This document shows positions 1-12,739 of a stretch of 64,000 nt of DNA, in pieces; the stretch's first letter is position 1; the number at the start of each line of letters is the position of its first letter. The DNA is taken from the NCBI GenBank assembly GCA_003024785.1, contig PUQB01000005.1, positions 1,464,217-1,528,216 on the forward strand, written 5' to 3'. This DNA is from Selaginella tamariscina. Taxonomy: Eukaryota > Streptophyta > Lycopodiopsida > Selaginellales > Selaginellaceae. Under the pieces are notes generated by a model. It saw nothing but the letters and a program-made list of their open reading frames with translations, made no database searches and was not told where the DNA came from. A program made the translations under genes and the position numbers.

Positions 1-114
1 GTTTAGATAAGTTTCAATGAAGTATTTTAGATGCATGGAATATATATCTAAAAACACATCGGATATAGAACGCAGGATGGAATATATTTATTTTCATTAT
101 TTATTTATTTTGTA

Positions 115-1489
115 GGTTAATAGATATGCAGGGAAACAATATAAAAGCGACACACAAGACGATTCAAATGGTACATTGTTGTTGTAAGAGGGTTAGAATC
201 TGACAGAAGAGACGTTCCGTACTTTGTAAGGAGAGTGTGTAAATCTGCTCTAAACGAGGTTATTCTAAATAGAGATATTGGGGCTGCCATCACCGAGTGC
301 AAGAAATCAATCAGGTAAAACACTATATATCTGTGTATGTACATATATGTATATGTGTGCACGTGCGTAGAACTCTTCTTTATAATTGATGTTAATTCTT
401 AAACCCTTGTGTTCATCTCAGGGAGCTTGTTTCTGGAAAACTCAGCATGTTCGAGCTGCTTATGACTGGAGTGAGTATTATCCATATATTTACATGTATA
501 TATGTATATTGTATTATATCGATATTATTATATATTTCTACATAGGGACTTTGGAGAGTTGATGATAATGATATAACAAGGCTGGCTGGGACTAGTAAAA
601 GCCCACGTAAAGACCGTCATGGAACTGCGGATGAAGGCAGAGGGCCACATGTGGCCTTGGCCGTCAGATTGAAGAGGAAGAATCCCGATCGTCAGTTTCA
701 TATCGGTGAAAGAATTCCATATGTTTTAGTAGAGAGCTCAAGCAAGCTTCAGGTAATAATAAGTTTAATTATTGTTTAAACTTCTATCTATTAAACACTT
801 ATAAAGAATAAATTAACTACTGACTCATAGTTTAGGATGAAATGGCTGAGGATCCAATCACAGCTCTTGCACAGGATATGCCAATTAATGTGCATGTTTA
901 CCTGGAAAACAAGTTACGGAAACCCCTTGAATCTGTAAGTTCATAAATAATTAATTATTATTATTAATCATAATTAATTTAATAATTATATTAATTTTAT
1001 TTAGATATTGGAGTATGTGGTCCCTGCAAGCCAGTTAAAAGATATATTTTCTGGAAGCCACTCAGTTGCGGCAACATCGTCGTGTAAGAGCCGAAACTCT
1101 CAATCTTTTGTTAGCAACTTCTTTAAGAAGAGAGCTTCATGTTTAGCATGCAGGTATGCTTATTAACTATTTTATTTATTGTAATATTAATTTTAAATAA
1201 TTAATAATTAATTAAAATTTACAGAAATGTGTTAGACAATGAGAGAGGTGTTGTATGTGAAGATTGTGTAAGGAACGGTGCAGAACAGAGTATATCAACG
1301 GTGTTGATTTCACAAAGGATGGAAGAAGAAAAGAAATATGCATCCCATACAGAGTGTTTACGGTGTCATTCGGGTGGGTTAACAGGGTGCATACTTTGCA
1401 CAAATATGGATTGCCCTTTATTTTATCTGCGTTACGAATGCTGTAAAAGGTTAGAACATATTAATTCCTCTCTTTTAAAATTAGGATAA
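115..1489 (+). CDS. POLD1: DNA polymerase delta catalytic subunit, C-terminal part (partial gene)
   Basis: This is the 3' end of a B-family replicative DNA polymerase gene; the exonuclease and most of the polymerase domain lie before the window. I read six exons with GT-AG borders: 115-314, 422-470, 546-752, 836-934, 1005-1153 and 1225-1489 (TAA), about 320 codons. The protein shows the thumb-region signatures GLESDRRDV, GERIPYVLV and YLENKLRKPL, then two cysteine modules: CysA (CLAC...CEDC) and CysB (CLRC...CTNMDC followed by PLFYLR). In the family, CysA binds zinc and CysB carries a 4Fe-4S cluster that holds the accessory B subunit. Exon 1 changes frame near 185, just before GLESDRR, and no intron fits there, so I infer a one-base error. 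The sequence differs clearly from the usual plant POLD1 in the linker between the ELLMTG and HVALA motifs, so a diverged paralogue is possible. Family assignment is firm. Confidence 0.88.
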
Positions 1490-4400
1490 ATATGTAAAAT
1501 AATTTAAATATGTTTTAATATAATGTAATTGTGTTTAATATTCTTTTGTTGCACATATATGTACAAACAACACACACACACACACACACACTGTTTTTCA
1601 CATTATTATTTTATTATATTCTGTATATATAAGTGGAGTCCCTTATATAGCTACGGATGGCAATATCATTTCGTCACTTAATTGAAGAAATATTTCATTT
1701 ATATCATAATAAGATATTGAGTATTTAATATTTAAAACACATGTAATAAAGAAATATATTTTATATCATAGTAAGTTATTTACTATTTGATATTTAAAAC
1801 ATTATTTTATATGTTGGTCGTACATTATGTGTAACAGAAAGTTTTTAGTGATTATTATTACCATGTTTAAATTAAGTTTAAAACTAAAAAAGTTTAAAAC
1901 ATTTTACCTTTAAAATTTATTAAATATATTTTTAAATTTTAAAGTTTATGAAACTTTTTTAAAATACATTAATACATATCAAATTTTTTCTTTAAATTCT
2001 TTCTGTTTTAAACGATACGTTATCCGATTATTCACAATTATGATAACTGTTTTTCCATATGGTATATTTTTATTTTTATTATTATTATTATTATAATTAT
2101 CTTTTCTTCTATGAATTAGTTATCTTTATTTATTTTTTTGATTTATATATTAATTAATTTCATTCATACACCTTTTATAATACAAAATTAAACAATGTAT
2201 AATACCTAAAATAATCGTTTGATCAATTGATACATATTTAAAAATTATTTAAATTACATTTGAATTTGTCAAAAAAAATAAAATAAAATATTTTTAAATA
2301 TATGACATTAAAATAAGTTTGACATTATTTAAAACTAAGTATATTTTTTAAATTTCATATTAAAAAGCACCAATAAGCAAAATTATAGTTTTATAAGCTT
2401 TTTAAAAATAAATATATAAATTTAAAATTTACATATGTAATTCTCTTTAAAGGATATAAGTTGGCTTTTTAAATATTCAAGTATTAATATTTAATAAAAG
2501 TTTAATTTAAAACTAAAATACAATTTCAATCTTTGAGTTCAAACATATCATTAAAGTATATTTTATTTTTAATAAATGATTATTATTTCTCAAAACTTTT
2601 TTTTCCTATGTTCTTATAAATAGTTTTATTTTTAAAAGTATTTTTTAATAATAATTAAAAAATAATGTTTTCTAAATTATAACTATAAAGAATATAATTA
2701 GCTAAATAATTTGTTTTTTTATTACATAAATTAAAAGAAAAAAACTTTCTTCATTTTATTGTTTTTCCTTTTCACTCTTTATTAAAAAAACACAATTTAA
2801 AAATAAAGTAATATTCATGTGAATATAATATTTATTCAAGTTTAATCATTATCTTTATTATTGTTAATCATTATTTTTATTAGTGTTTTTATTATGAAAT
2901 TTTAAATTTCAAATTGAATGATAAAATTGTAATTTTTAAAACTTTATAAGTATATATGTTTATAATTATTTTATGGATATATAAATATATATATAATTTT
3001 TTTTAATTTCATTTGTACATACGTTATTCTATTCAAAATCAAGTAATTTTTTTAAAGAATCATAACAAAAACATAATTAATAATAATATAAAGCATAAAA
3101 TAAAATATTAATTTTAAATAAGTCAAATCGTTTAAAATTTTAACTTTTAAATATATAAATAAACTTAATAAATTTATCTTTAAATAATTATAAATGTATA
3201 ATATCTTTTATGATATATAATGTTTTCATATATACATCATAATGGTGTGCAAAATTCATTTAAAATGTTTATAAAATTTATAAAATTACTTTTTTATATA
3301 TATTTTTATTTTACAAAGGCGATATAAAATCAATTGTTTTTATTATAATTGTATCAATATTGTAACATGAAATATAAAAAAAAAAAAAATAATCACATTT
3401 ATAAATAATTAACTCATATAAGATATAATTATAACGGATAAAGTTGTATATTTGATTACTTATTAATAAACTATATTTTATATTAATATATTTATTTTTT
3501 ACTTTTCTCGATTTATATAACTTTATTTCAGTTAAATTCAAATTATTATTTTATTTTTTCACATTATAATTATGAATTAATATTTATATATTTTATTTTA
3601 TCATTTTAAAATTGAGAGATTATATTAAAAAATCTAAATTATTTAGAAATATAAATTATACAAATGTACAATAATTATTATGAAAGATATTCATGTATCT
3701 TTAATTTTCTTTATTTAATAAATTTAACATTGTTTATTATATATTATACATCTGGTAAGAAGCATTGAAAATTATTTATATATAAAAATAAATAATAGAT
3801 TATATTATTATTATTTTGTTTTTAACCTTTTAAAAGAGATGATTTTAAATTAAAAGTAATAGAATTGGATTCTTTTATACATATATTATTTTATTAATGA
3901 TACACTCATATGCATGGTTTTTATTAAAAAATTATTTTAGTTTAAATAGTTAAGAAATAAACATAACATTATTCTCTTAATTTTATATGAATTAAAATTT
4001 CACATTTTATTACATAATACATGATTATATTATATACTATATTTTAGTTTTTATATCTTAATAAGTGATATATTATGTAAATGTTTGCTATTGTTTTTAT
4101 TTCCAACCATGTCATATTAAACTATGTTTGTTTAAGATATATATATACATAAACTTTCTTCTTATTTATTTGATTAGAGTTAGTTTAATTAAATTTACAT
4201 ATGTAATAATACATACATTAAAATATGTTACCATATGCATATGTTGAAAATTAAGTTTTTAAATAATAAAATTTTTACCTGTTGTAAAAACTAAATTTTA
4301 TATAAATTGTAAATATAAAATATGAAAAATAAATGTCTAATTTACGGCTGAAAAATAAATGTTTTTTAAATACATAACATATTCGAATATTTAAATTATA

Positions 4401-4653
4401 CAGTCGATGATATTTAAATCAAATAGACAAGAATATAATATTATAATAATAATCTTATAATTAATAATAAAATATATTAATTAATTATTAAATAAATAAC
4501 AATTTCGAATAATGTATATAAAATTAAATATTTGATTACAGAAACTCTGGATAATTCTTACTGTGAATTTATTATTAATTATTTAACTACACATCAAAGT
4601 TAAACAATTTAACACACCCACATTTCAGGGTTTTAGGGTTCTTGGGCGTGGCA
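1490..4653. other. AT-rich intergenic stretch without recognisable genes
   Basis: Very AT-rich, with long A and T runs, and stop codons dense in all frames. A short CA microsatellite lies at about 1569-1591. The few open frames are shorter than 80 codons, have low-complexity composition and lack homology I recognise. Immediately before the next gene the base composition rises sharply in GC. Confidence 0.7.
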
Positions 4654-7290
4654 ATGGAGGGAGAGGAGCTCGCGCCGAGGGTGAGGAGCTCCTGCGCGAT
4701 CTGGTGAGCATATGCAGCTCTTCTTCTTCTGCCGCAGCTTCCCTGTCGCCGCTCGCCGATCATGTCATCTCCGATTCAGGCGATCTCTTGCCCTCTCTCC
4801 ACAAGTTTTCCTCTCAGTCTGTCCCCATGGTATCTATCTGTTCGTTCTGAAAATCTACATTGTAAAATAGACAATAATACATGCTATGTGAATCTGCTCG
4901 ACTTTGGCAATGTACATTGTATAATATCATATGTATACGTGTGAAGAATGCAATCTGTAAATCTGTTTCTTAGAATGTACGTTTCGTGGTGATATATATG
5001 TGTGTGTGTGGAAATTTTGTATTTTTGGTTCCAGATACAACTTTACCAAGAGAAAAGGCAGCTGCTTGCGGCTTCACCATACCCACAGAAACTAATAGAG
5101 AAAATGGAGCAGTTAAAGGATAGTGGGTATGTTCTTTATATAATGTAGTTGTAGTGTCATATGTTGATATAAAATTGATTCATAGTAACAGTAGCTGTGT
5201 AGCTGTTATACTAAGGCGCAGCTGAGACGCACATATTGTGTGTGCAGTGCTCATGGTCTCGATCGGTATCTATGGTTGGTTAGTCAGATACTCGCAGACC
5301 CCGACTGAAAAGGCTGTTTCAGTACCGTTGTTGGAGACACAAGCAACGGCAAATGGAGTTACTAAGCAGTTTAAGAACCTCTCCATGCCCGAGAATATGC
5401 CTGCAAAACAGAGTACAAGTAAGCATTTATGCACATGCATTTATATAGTACACACGCCGTATTGTATAGTCTAATGATATGTTTGTATTGTACTCAACAA
5501 TACATTAAGTATATCACGTTGTCTATGATTTGATATCTATACACACGCCATAGAATGATAGTAGCACATTAAGACATAAGTATTATATTATTCTTCAATG
5601 TATATATTATATATTGAATTTTATGCAGGAAATGTGAAGAAAAAGAAATCACTTATTGAAGGCGTCTCCTATCCTGCTATTCCGCATTGGAACTTTGACA
5701 GACCGTATTTGGCTGGCCAGTTTATATACCAGGTACTTCACCTGGTGTATATATATGTATATATATATATGCTATCATATATTTATGGTCTTTCATGTCT
5801 TTACATCAATGTAATGGTAATGGTTCGTATATTCGTGTTAATATGCACCAATATAACTGATGTTAATGTGCTAATTATATGTTTTCTTTCCAGGAGGCGG
5901 TTGCAATTATCCAAAAAGCTTGATTAAGGAATAATTACCGAGAGAGATGCGTTAAGGTACAATTGTTTTCTACATTAATTATATCATTGCACTTGGTTTA
6001 CATGTTTCGATATTTATATACTTCATTTCTTTCATGAAACAGTGGTGACGATCGAGCCATAGGCCTGTTTGCACCCTCTGTTCAGGTAAAGCAAGCGCGC
6101 GCGCACACACACACTCACATTGTAAATTACAGGAGCTACTCATTATTGATGACTTACTTTATACGATGGTTGGCATTGAGGGAAATATATTCATATTACG
6201 AAAGCTAAATCGCGGGATTGTCCCCTGGTGTTTCAAGTTGATTCCTCAATGGACTTGTCATTACAGGTATGCTAAATATCTAACCCACACACAAGCGCAT
6301 ATACACATGTATATTTTGTATATAACATATTTCTTTATATATGTATTTATGTCTATATATGAAACTATTCGTGTCAGTAGTGTTATATGCTTTGATTATA
6401 TATGTATATGTTTACAAGATATATCTGGATTTAGGAAAAGTATGTAATGCATTATTTTATTCAGGAGCTGACAAAGAGAATATTACCTCTTTGCGAAAAT
6501 TATATGACTGTCAGTCAGTTTACCGAAGCAAGACTGCAGTTCAAGTATGGATTGGTGAACCACGCATTTGCGGCAGCTTTAAGAGCAATTTTGCAGGTCG
6601 GTCTCTCTTTCTCTCTCTCTTTCTATCTATCTATCTACACACACACACACACACACACAGACAACACCGCAGATGTGTATATGAACGATATGTGGATACC
6701 TACTTCATACATTTTCTTAATTAATACGTATCTATGCATATACATATATGCCATATTCATACATTCTCATGTACTCACGCACATAATGTCTATCTATCAA
6801 TTTATGTCTTTATAGGATTATCATGCTATGGTAGCACAACTGGAACATCAATTTCGGCTAGTCCGACTTTCATTACAAGGTTTATGGTTCTTTTGTCAGG
6901 TAAGGATCCTAATGTGACAACATATATTAGTTTACATATACAGAACATATATGTATATGTTTCGCGGGATTAAACTCTTTGAATAGGGCACTGCGAGCCC
7001 TTAAGCAGAGAATATTAATAATTAATAGTAACTTGTTGATCACTATTAACCATATAGTATTAGCCTATGATGGGTGCAATGCAAGCATTGTCCGTTGTTG
7101 TTCAAAAAGCTTCTTCAAGGAGTTTTTCAGGAGCTGCTGTGTTGAATTTGCTTCAAGGCCAGGTAATCTATCAATAAATATTTTAATATATAATACTACA
7201 TTTAATTTCAGGGGTATATATATGTAATTTTACCATATAACTTTGACATAAGTTCAATTATTTGTGTATATAAAAAAATATTAAATTATA

Positions 7291-7370
<80 letters not shown>

Positions 7371-9730
7371 TCTCTTCTCCTCTCTCTCTCTCTCTCTCTC
7401 TCTTCTCTCCTCTCTCTCTCTATATATATATTTATATATATATATATATATATATATGCATATAATGTATGCAGGCAGCAGCCATTGCAGGTGATAGTGC
7501 TGCAAGGACATTGTTGCAAAAGCTCACTCAAGCTGCTAGTGCTCCGTATTTCGGAATTTTAGAGAGGTATGTAATGCATCTGTTAATATTTGTGTGCTTG
7601 ATATAAGTTTATCAATATATACTTTATATATGTACACACGGATACATAACGTTATACATACACATATACATAAAGCAAATCTATATACATATAGATTGGT
7701 TGATATAAAGGTGGATACACGAAGGAATTATAGACGACCCTTACGGGAGTTTTTCATTGAAGAGAACAAGGCTTTACAGAAGGTTCTTTCTTAAAATGCA
7801 TACATACGCTGTGCACATGCATGCATAAATGCGTATTCATAAGCATCGAGGTATATGCATACATATACAGATACAAGTGAACACACACGCACACGCACAC
7901 ATATACACGTATATGTATATCCCTAAATACTGAATATGCAGGAAAGTCTTAGTCACGACTACAATGCCACTTACTGGCAACAGAGATACAGTTTAAAGAA
8001 TGATGTTCCAGGTTTTTCTGTCATCTGCTGCTGGAATATTCTGACAACAGGAAAATACCTTGATGCCATACGAGAATGCGGACAAAATGTTCGGGTAATG
8101 TAGGGAATAACATCAATGTATACTATCATATATAGTATCAGACAAACATTTATGCAGTGTACATATTATCTATATATAAATGGATTATATGATTAATATT
8201 TATTTAATGGATTTGGATATGTAGATTCCATTCTCAGAAGACGCCAAGTTAACCAACTCGGGAACCAAACGGCATTACTTGGAAAAAATAAATGTGGCTT
8301 ATAACTTTGCTAGTGCTGAGCTCTTAAATCTAATCGTCCGGAAGGTATTTATATTGAATATATACATTTGTATATTTATATATATTTTAATATATATTTG
8401 AACACATACAGATCCATTCATGTTATCTGTATATATATCTCTTTTTACTATTTGTGCAGTTCGATCTCATGGGAAGACTGCGTTCTGTAAAGCATTACTT
8501 CCTTATAGACCAGGTCAGTGTATACTATTATATACTATTATGTATTATTATTATTAGCTATTGTGCACTATTAACTTGTATAGAATTGTAAACAGTGATA
8601 TAATAGTTGGTATATGGTTCTGTAATGTGGCATATATAAATATTATATATCCATACAGGGTGATTTTCTTGTCCATTTTATGGACATAGCGAAAGAAGAA
8701 CTTGTTAAAAGACCTGTTGCACTGTCTCTGGAAAAGCTGCAGGTATGTGCAGATTTTGACTCATATTATATATACTATATATATCTTATTTACCAATTAT
8801 ATATCTCTTATTGTGTGTGTATAGTACTGACTTCATCACATATTCCAGTCCCTTCTAGAACTTGCTTTACGAACGTCTGTTGCAGCCACTGATCCGTATC
8901 ACGAGGATTTAGCATGCAGTTTGGTATGTCAAAATTTATATCATATGCTAGGCTGGCGCGCACAGAGAGAGAGGGAGGGAGGGAGAGAGCGTTTGACATA
9001 ATTTATGACGTATAATGTATAGTGTATTATATATTATTGATATACTGATTTATTAGTGTTACGATGTTGTTATACCAGGAGAAGTCTTCACTAATTGTGC
9101 AGCTGCAAAGTATTATGAAGAATGGAATTATGAAGCTGGATTCTAATGGTTTAGATTCTTCGAGTTCAGAGCCTGCTAACATGACCGGCTTGGAAACATT
9201 CGCACTTGACTATAAGGTAGAAAAATTGCTGTGTGTGTCTAGGTTTACATATGTATATAATTTGTGTGTGCTAGGCTGTGCCTAATATATTTTTATAATC
9301 GAATACATATGTATCTCGTGTGTATGCATGTGTGGACTAACATGTATATACAGATACGGTGGCCTTTATCGCTTGTGATTTCAAGGAGAGCATTAGCAAA
9401 ATACCAGCTAATTTTCCGACACTTATTCCATTGCAAGCACGTAGAAAGACAGCTCTCTGGGACCTGGCAAGCACATCAGGTGTGTGTGTTGTGTGTGTGT
9501 GTGTTGTCATATACATATACATATACGAGAATGTGTATATGTATATTGATTCCAGGCAACACGGGGTCTGGACTTTGTGGGGACTGCAATATCGAGCTCG
9601 TACGTGCTTTGTCAACAAATGCTGCACTTCATGCAGAGCTTTGAGCACTACATGACTTTCGAGGTGTGTGCGTCCGTGTTTGATATATGACCAGCATAAC
9701 ATGTATACGCATATATATATATATATATAT

Positions 9731-9763
<33 letters not shown>

Positions 9764-10759
9764 TTACATTGTTTGAACAGGTTCTTGAGCCGAACTGGCA
9801 TATCATGGATACCAAGCTCCGAACTGCTAAGAGCATTGACGAGGTATTAATTTATTAGTTATGCAATCAGTAATGAGACACTGAGTGTTTTATTTTCTAT
9901 CTATTCTTGTAGGTGATACAGCATCACGATTTTTTCTTGGATAAGTGTCTCAAAGAATGTATCTTATTGTGGCCTCATATTCTGAAGGTCAGAATATAAA
10001 TGTGTATATAAACATATTTCCATATATATTCTGTCTATATATGTAAATACTACACATATTCTACAAAGATAAAGACATGTACACATGTTACCGTTACAAC
10101 TTGTACCATAAACTTATATGTTTATAAATTCAGAATACACGTTATGTATAATAAAAATGTATTATTGTATCTAATTATGCGTTTTTTATATGTTTGTAGA
10201 AGGTGGAGCGTTTGAAATCTCTGTGTTTACAGTACGCAACTGCAATACAGTGGTTAATTCCGTCTCTCTACACACTTGACGACCAAAAGAAGCCCAGGCG
10301 TTGTAGAGGCCAGCGTTTGCGTGTGGTAAAAGAAGGCGATGACACAAACTTCAAAAACACAATCGGGTAAAACACTCTCCCTCTCTCTCCTCTCTCTCTC
10401 TCACACACACACGCGCGCGCATTTATAGGTTTAGACACCATATAGCATAATATGGACACATTTACATACATATCGATTTGGTTTATGTTTAGACTTAGTT
10501 TTTATAGTATTTATTGTGTGCGCATGTGAACTACGTGAAGAAGTATATTTGATTAATTATAGCAACACACACAATTAATTGACTTAAATTTTAATTATGG
10601 ATTAATAAAGATTATGTTATATATGTTTACAGGCAAATGGCAGAGGACTTCCGAAGAGAAATGAAAGAGCTTCTTAGCTTGCTAAATAACAGCTCGCAAA
10701 CGGAGCCTTACCTGGCACATCTTGCTCAAGGCTTACAGGGAGGTGGTGGTCAGGACTGA
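4654..10759 (+). CDS. GCP2: Gamma-tubulin complex component 2 (Spc97/GCP2 family)
   Basis: A core subunit of the gamma-tubulin small complex, which with GCP3 holds gamma-tubulin to nucleate microtubules in the cytosol. I read more than 20 GT-AG exons. Early ones are 4654-4829, 5035-5126, 5248-5418 and 5629-5732; the last ends at TGA 10757-10759. Recognisable blocks in order are [48 protein letters not shown], the GRIP1 region [15 protein letters not shown] and [35 protein letters not shown], and the GRIP2 region [39 protein letters not shown] and [13 protein letters not shown]. The order and spacing match plant GCP2. The ATG at 4654 is chosen because the downstream acidic leader follows it after one frame change near 4680. 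Further one-base frame changes fall near 5305, in the exon at 5894, near 6215 and near 7750, with a compensating pair near 8015-8035; all flanking sequence is conserved, so I treat them as sequence errors. Introns are full of TA, CA and CT repeats. Confidence 0.93.
7291..7457. repeat. CT/TA dinucleotide microsatellite in a GCP2 intron
   Basis: About 130 bases of nearly uninterrupted CT dinucleotides followed by TA repeats, directly upstream of the acceptor of the exon encoding [14 protein letters not shown]. It acts as an extended pyrimidine tract on the sense strand. Long antisense open frames here, rich in Arg and Glu, are composition artefacts. Confidence 0.95.
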
Positions 10760-12735
10760 TGGAATATGCTCTGTTCAAGGGGAATATTCGTTGAGTTTAT
10801 TCTATTATATCATTTCCATTTTGACTTGTTATACTTCCAGTTTGTGAGTTTATTGTAAAATAATTACGATATCAAGAATGTTTTTACAATGTACATATGG
10901 TGTATTTGTGACTCTATCTACAATTAATACTTTAATATGTTATACTCTTTAATACTTTATTATTTTTCTATCTATTTATTATTGAGTTGCTTTATGAGTA
11001 TTAACTTACAACTTTCAATTCTTAATAGTTTATATTCGATTGAAGGTTGTTTTTTTTTTTAATCAATATAAAATTAGAGAAACTTCTAATTTAAATAATG
11101 TAAAGTTTAAAATATACATACATACATACATACATTATATAGTAATGAAATAATATAAGTTTAAAATATTTATAAATTAAATCCTATGTGGCAATGGATC
11201 TTTTTCTTAAAAAAAAAATCTTTGTCCTAAGAGACAAAAACAAAACTACTAATATGGCCACACTCTAATTGCATTGATGTTTTTAAAATTGAAAGGAAGT
11301 GACTGTTTATATATCCCAATAAAACACTCCGTTAGAAGTGTAAATTAATTAATTTTTCACTGCATGTTTTCAATTGACTTACATGAAAAATTGGGTGTAC
11401 ATTAACCTTTGTTATAAGCCTTAATTTATAAGCACATTATTAATCTTTTTTAATAATTTTAAATAGTTTAACATATCTTCGTTTACTTTTCTTCTTGTAA
11501 GAAAGAATAAAGTCTAGAATAGATGAAAATACTATTTTTATAAAGACTTTATCACTAATGATAATATTTAAAAGTGTAATACGCAATCTTGAGCTTTTTA
11601 TAAATTATAATAATAATACATGATAATCTCCTCTAGTTCTTTTGTAAGTTATTAGTATTAGCCTCCTTACATATATTCCAATCAACTTTAATATCCAAAG
11701 GAGTTCTCAAATGTCAGTCTTTTATTGCAAAATATAAAATCATATTTGTTTCGTTATACTTTATAATTATTATAAGTCATGGGCATAAATAAATCCTAGT
11801 GTATTGGTTTCTTCATGACAAAATGTTTCACATTATAAGGATCGATTTTAATTTAATTGTCCTCATAAAGTATTACTCTTTAGACCATTGATCAAATAAG
11901 TAATTTTCATTTATTCTTTAGGATCTGGCACACAAGTAAATACATAATTAGCAAAGGATTTATCCCATTGCTTCAAATTCATCAACTTCATAATGATGGC
12001 TTGAGCATTATGTTCATGAGCAAATTTAAAAAAAAAAAAACTTTTTAAATGCTTTGTGATTATTTTCAAGTCTTAAAAGGCACTAATGTTCTATTTTCTC
12101 TTTTAATTAAAAGTTAATATGAAAACAACATCATCTCCTTTAATTTAAGAACCTTCTTTATTTTTATTTAATTAGTTTAATGCTTTATCAATTTCAAAAG
12201 ATTGAATTTTCATTTTTTTAAATACCTTCTAATTTTTGGAATGAAAAAAAAATTCTCCAGTGTTTTTAGTGTATATAGAACTTTGAAGTTCCTTAAAGGC
12301 CACATGCATATCCTATATAACTTTTTAAAAAAACTCTAAACTAAAATAAATATTTCTGATTTTCTTTGAAATATCTCCATCAATTCATTATTTATCAATC
12401 AAAGAGTTATTGGGAACATATACTCTTCATTATTGTGTTGGTCTAAGATGTTCATAAATTCATCGCAATAACACTAGGTAAACCTAGTCTAATGTAAAGT
12501 TCCAAACTCACTACCCAACCTTAGAGTCTAGAGACTCACCTCCCAGTCAAGAAGACTCTATGTCCTTGCATTAGACTAAACTTACCTTTATATTAATAGT
12601 CATGGGCTATAATATAATCAAAATATGCCATAAGTTTAAGATATGCCTTCAACTTAATATAGGATTTCCTAAATATCTTTGAATATTCTCTTCTAAATAT
12701 TTATGAAAATATCCTTCTAAATCCTACATTTGTCG
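10760..12735. other. Intergenic region after GCP2, with a possible gag-like relic
   Basis: Mostly AT-rich sequence containing the GCP2 3' UTR. On the minus strand at about 11870-12030 a broken frame reads KLMNLKQWDKSF and later TYLINGLKSNT, which resembles the pattern of retrotransposon gag capsid regions, but it is too short and decayed to assign. Nothing else is recognisable. Confidence 0.4.
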
Positions 12736-12739
12736 TGTT

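Noticed and set aside
4830-5034. Short plus-strand frame at the start of GCP2 as an upstream gene
   Set aside because: It spans exon 1 and intron 1 in a non-coding frame.
7281-7531. Arg/Glu-rich antisense frames
   Set aside because: They are translations of the CT microsatellite in a GCP2 intron.
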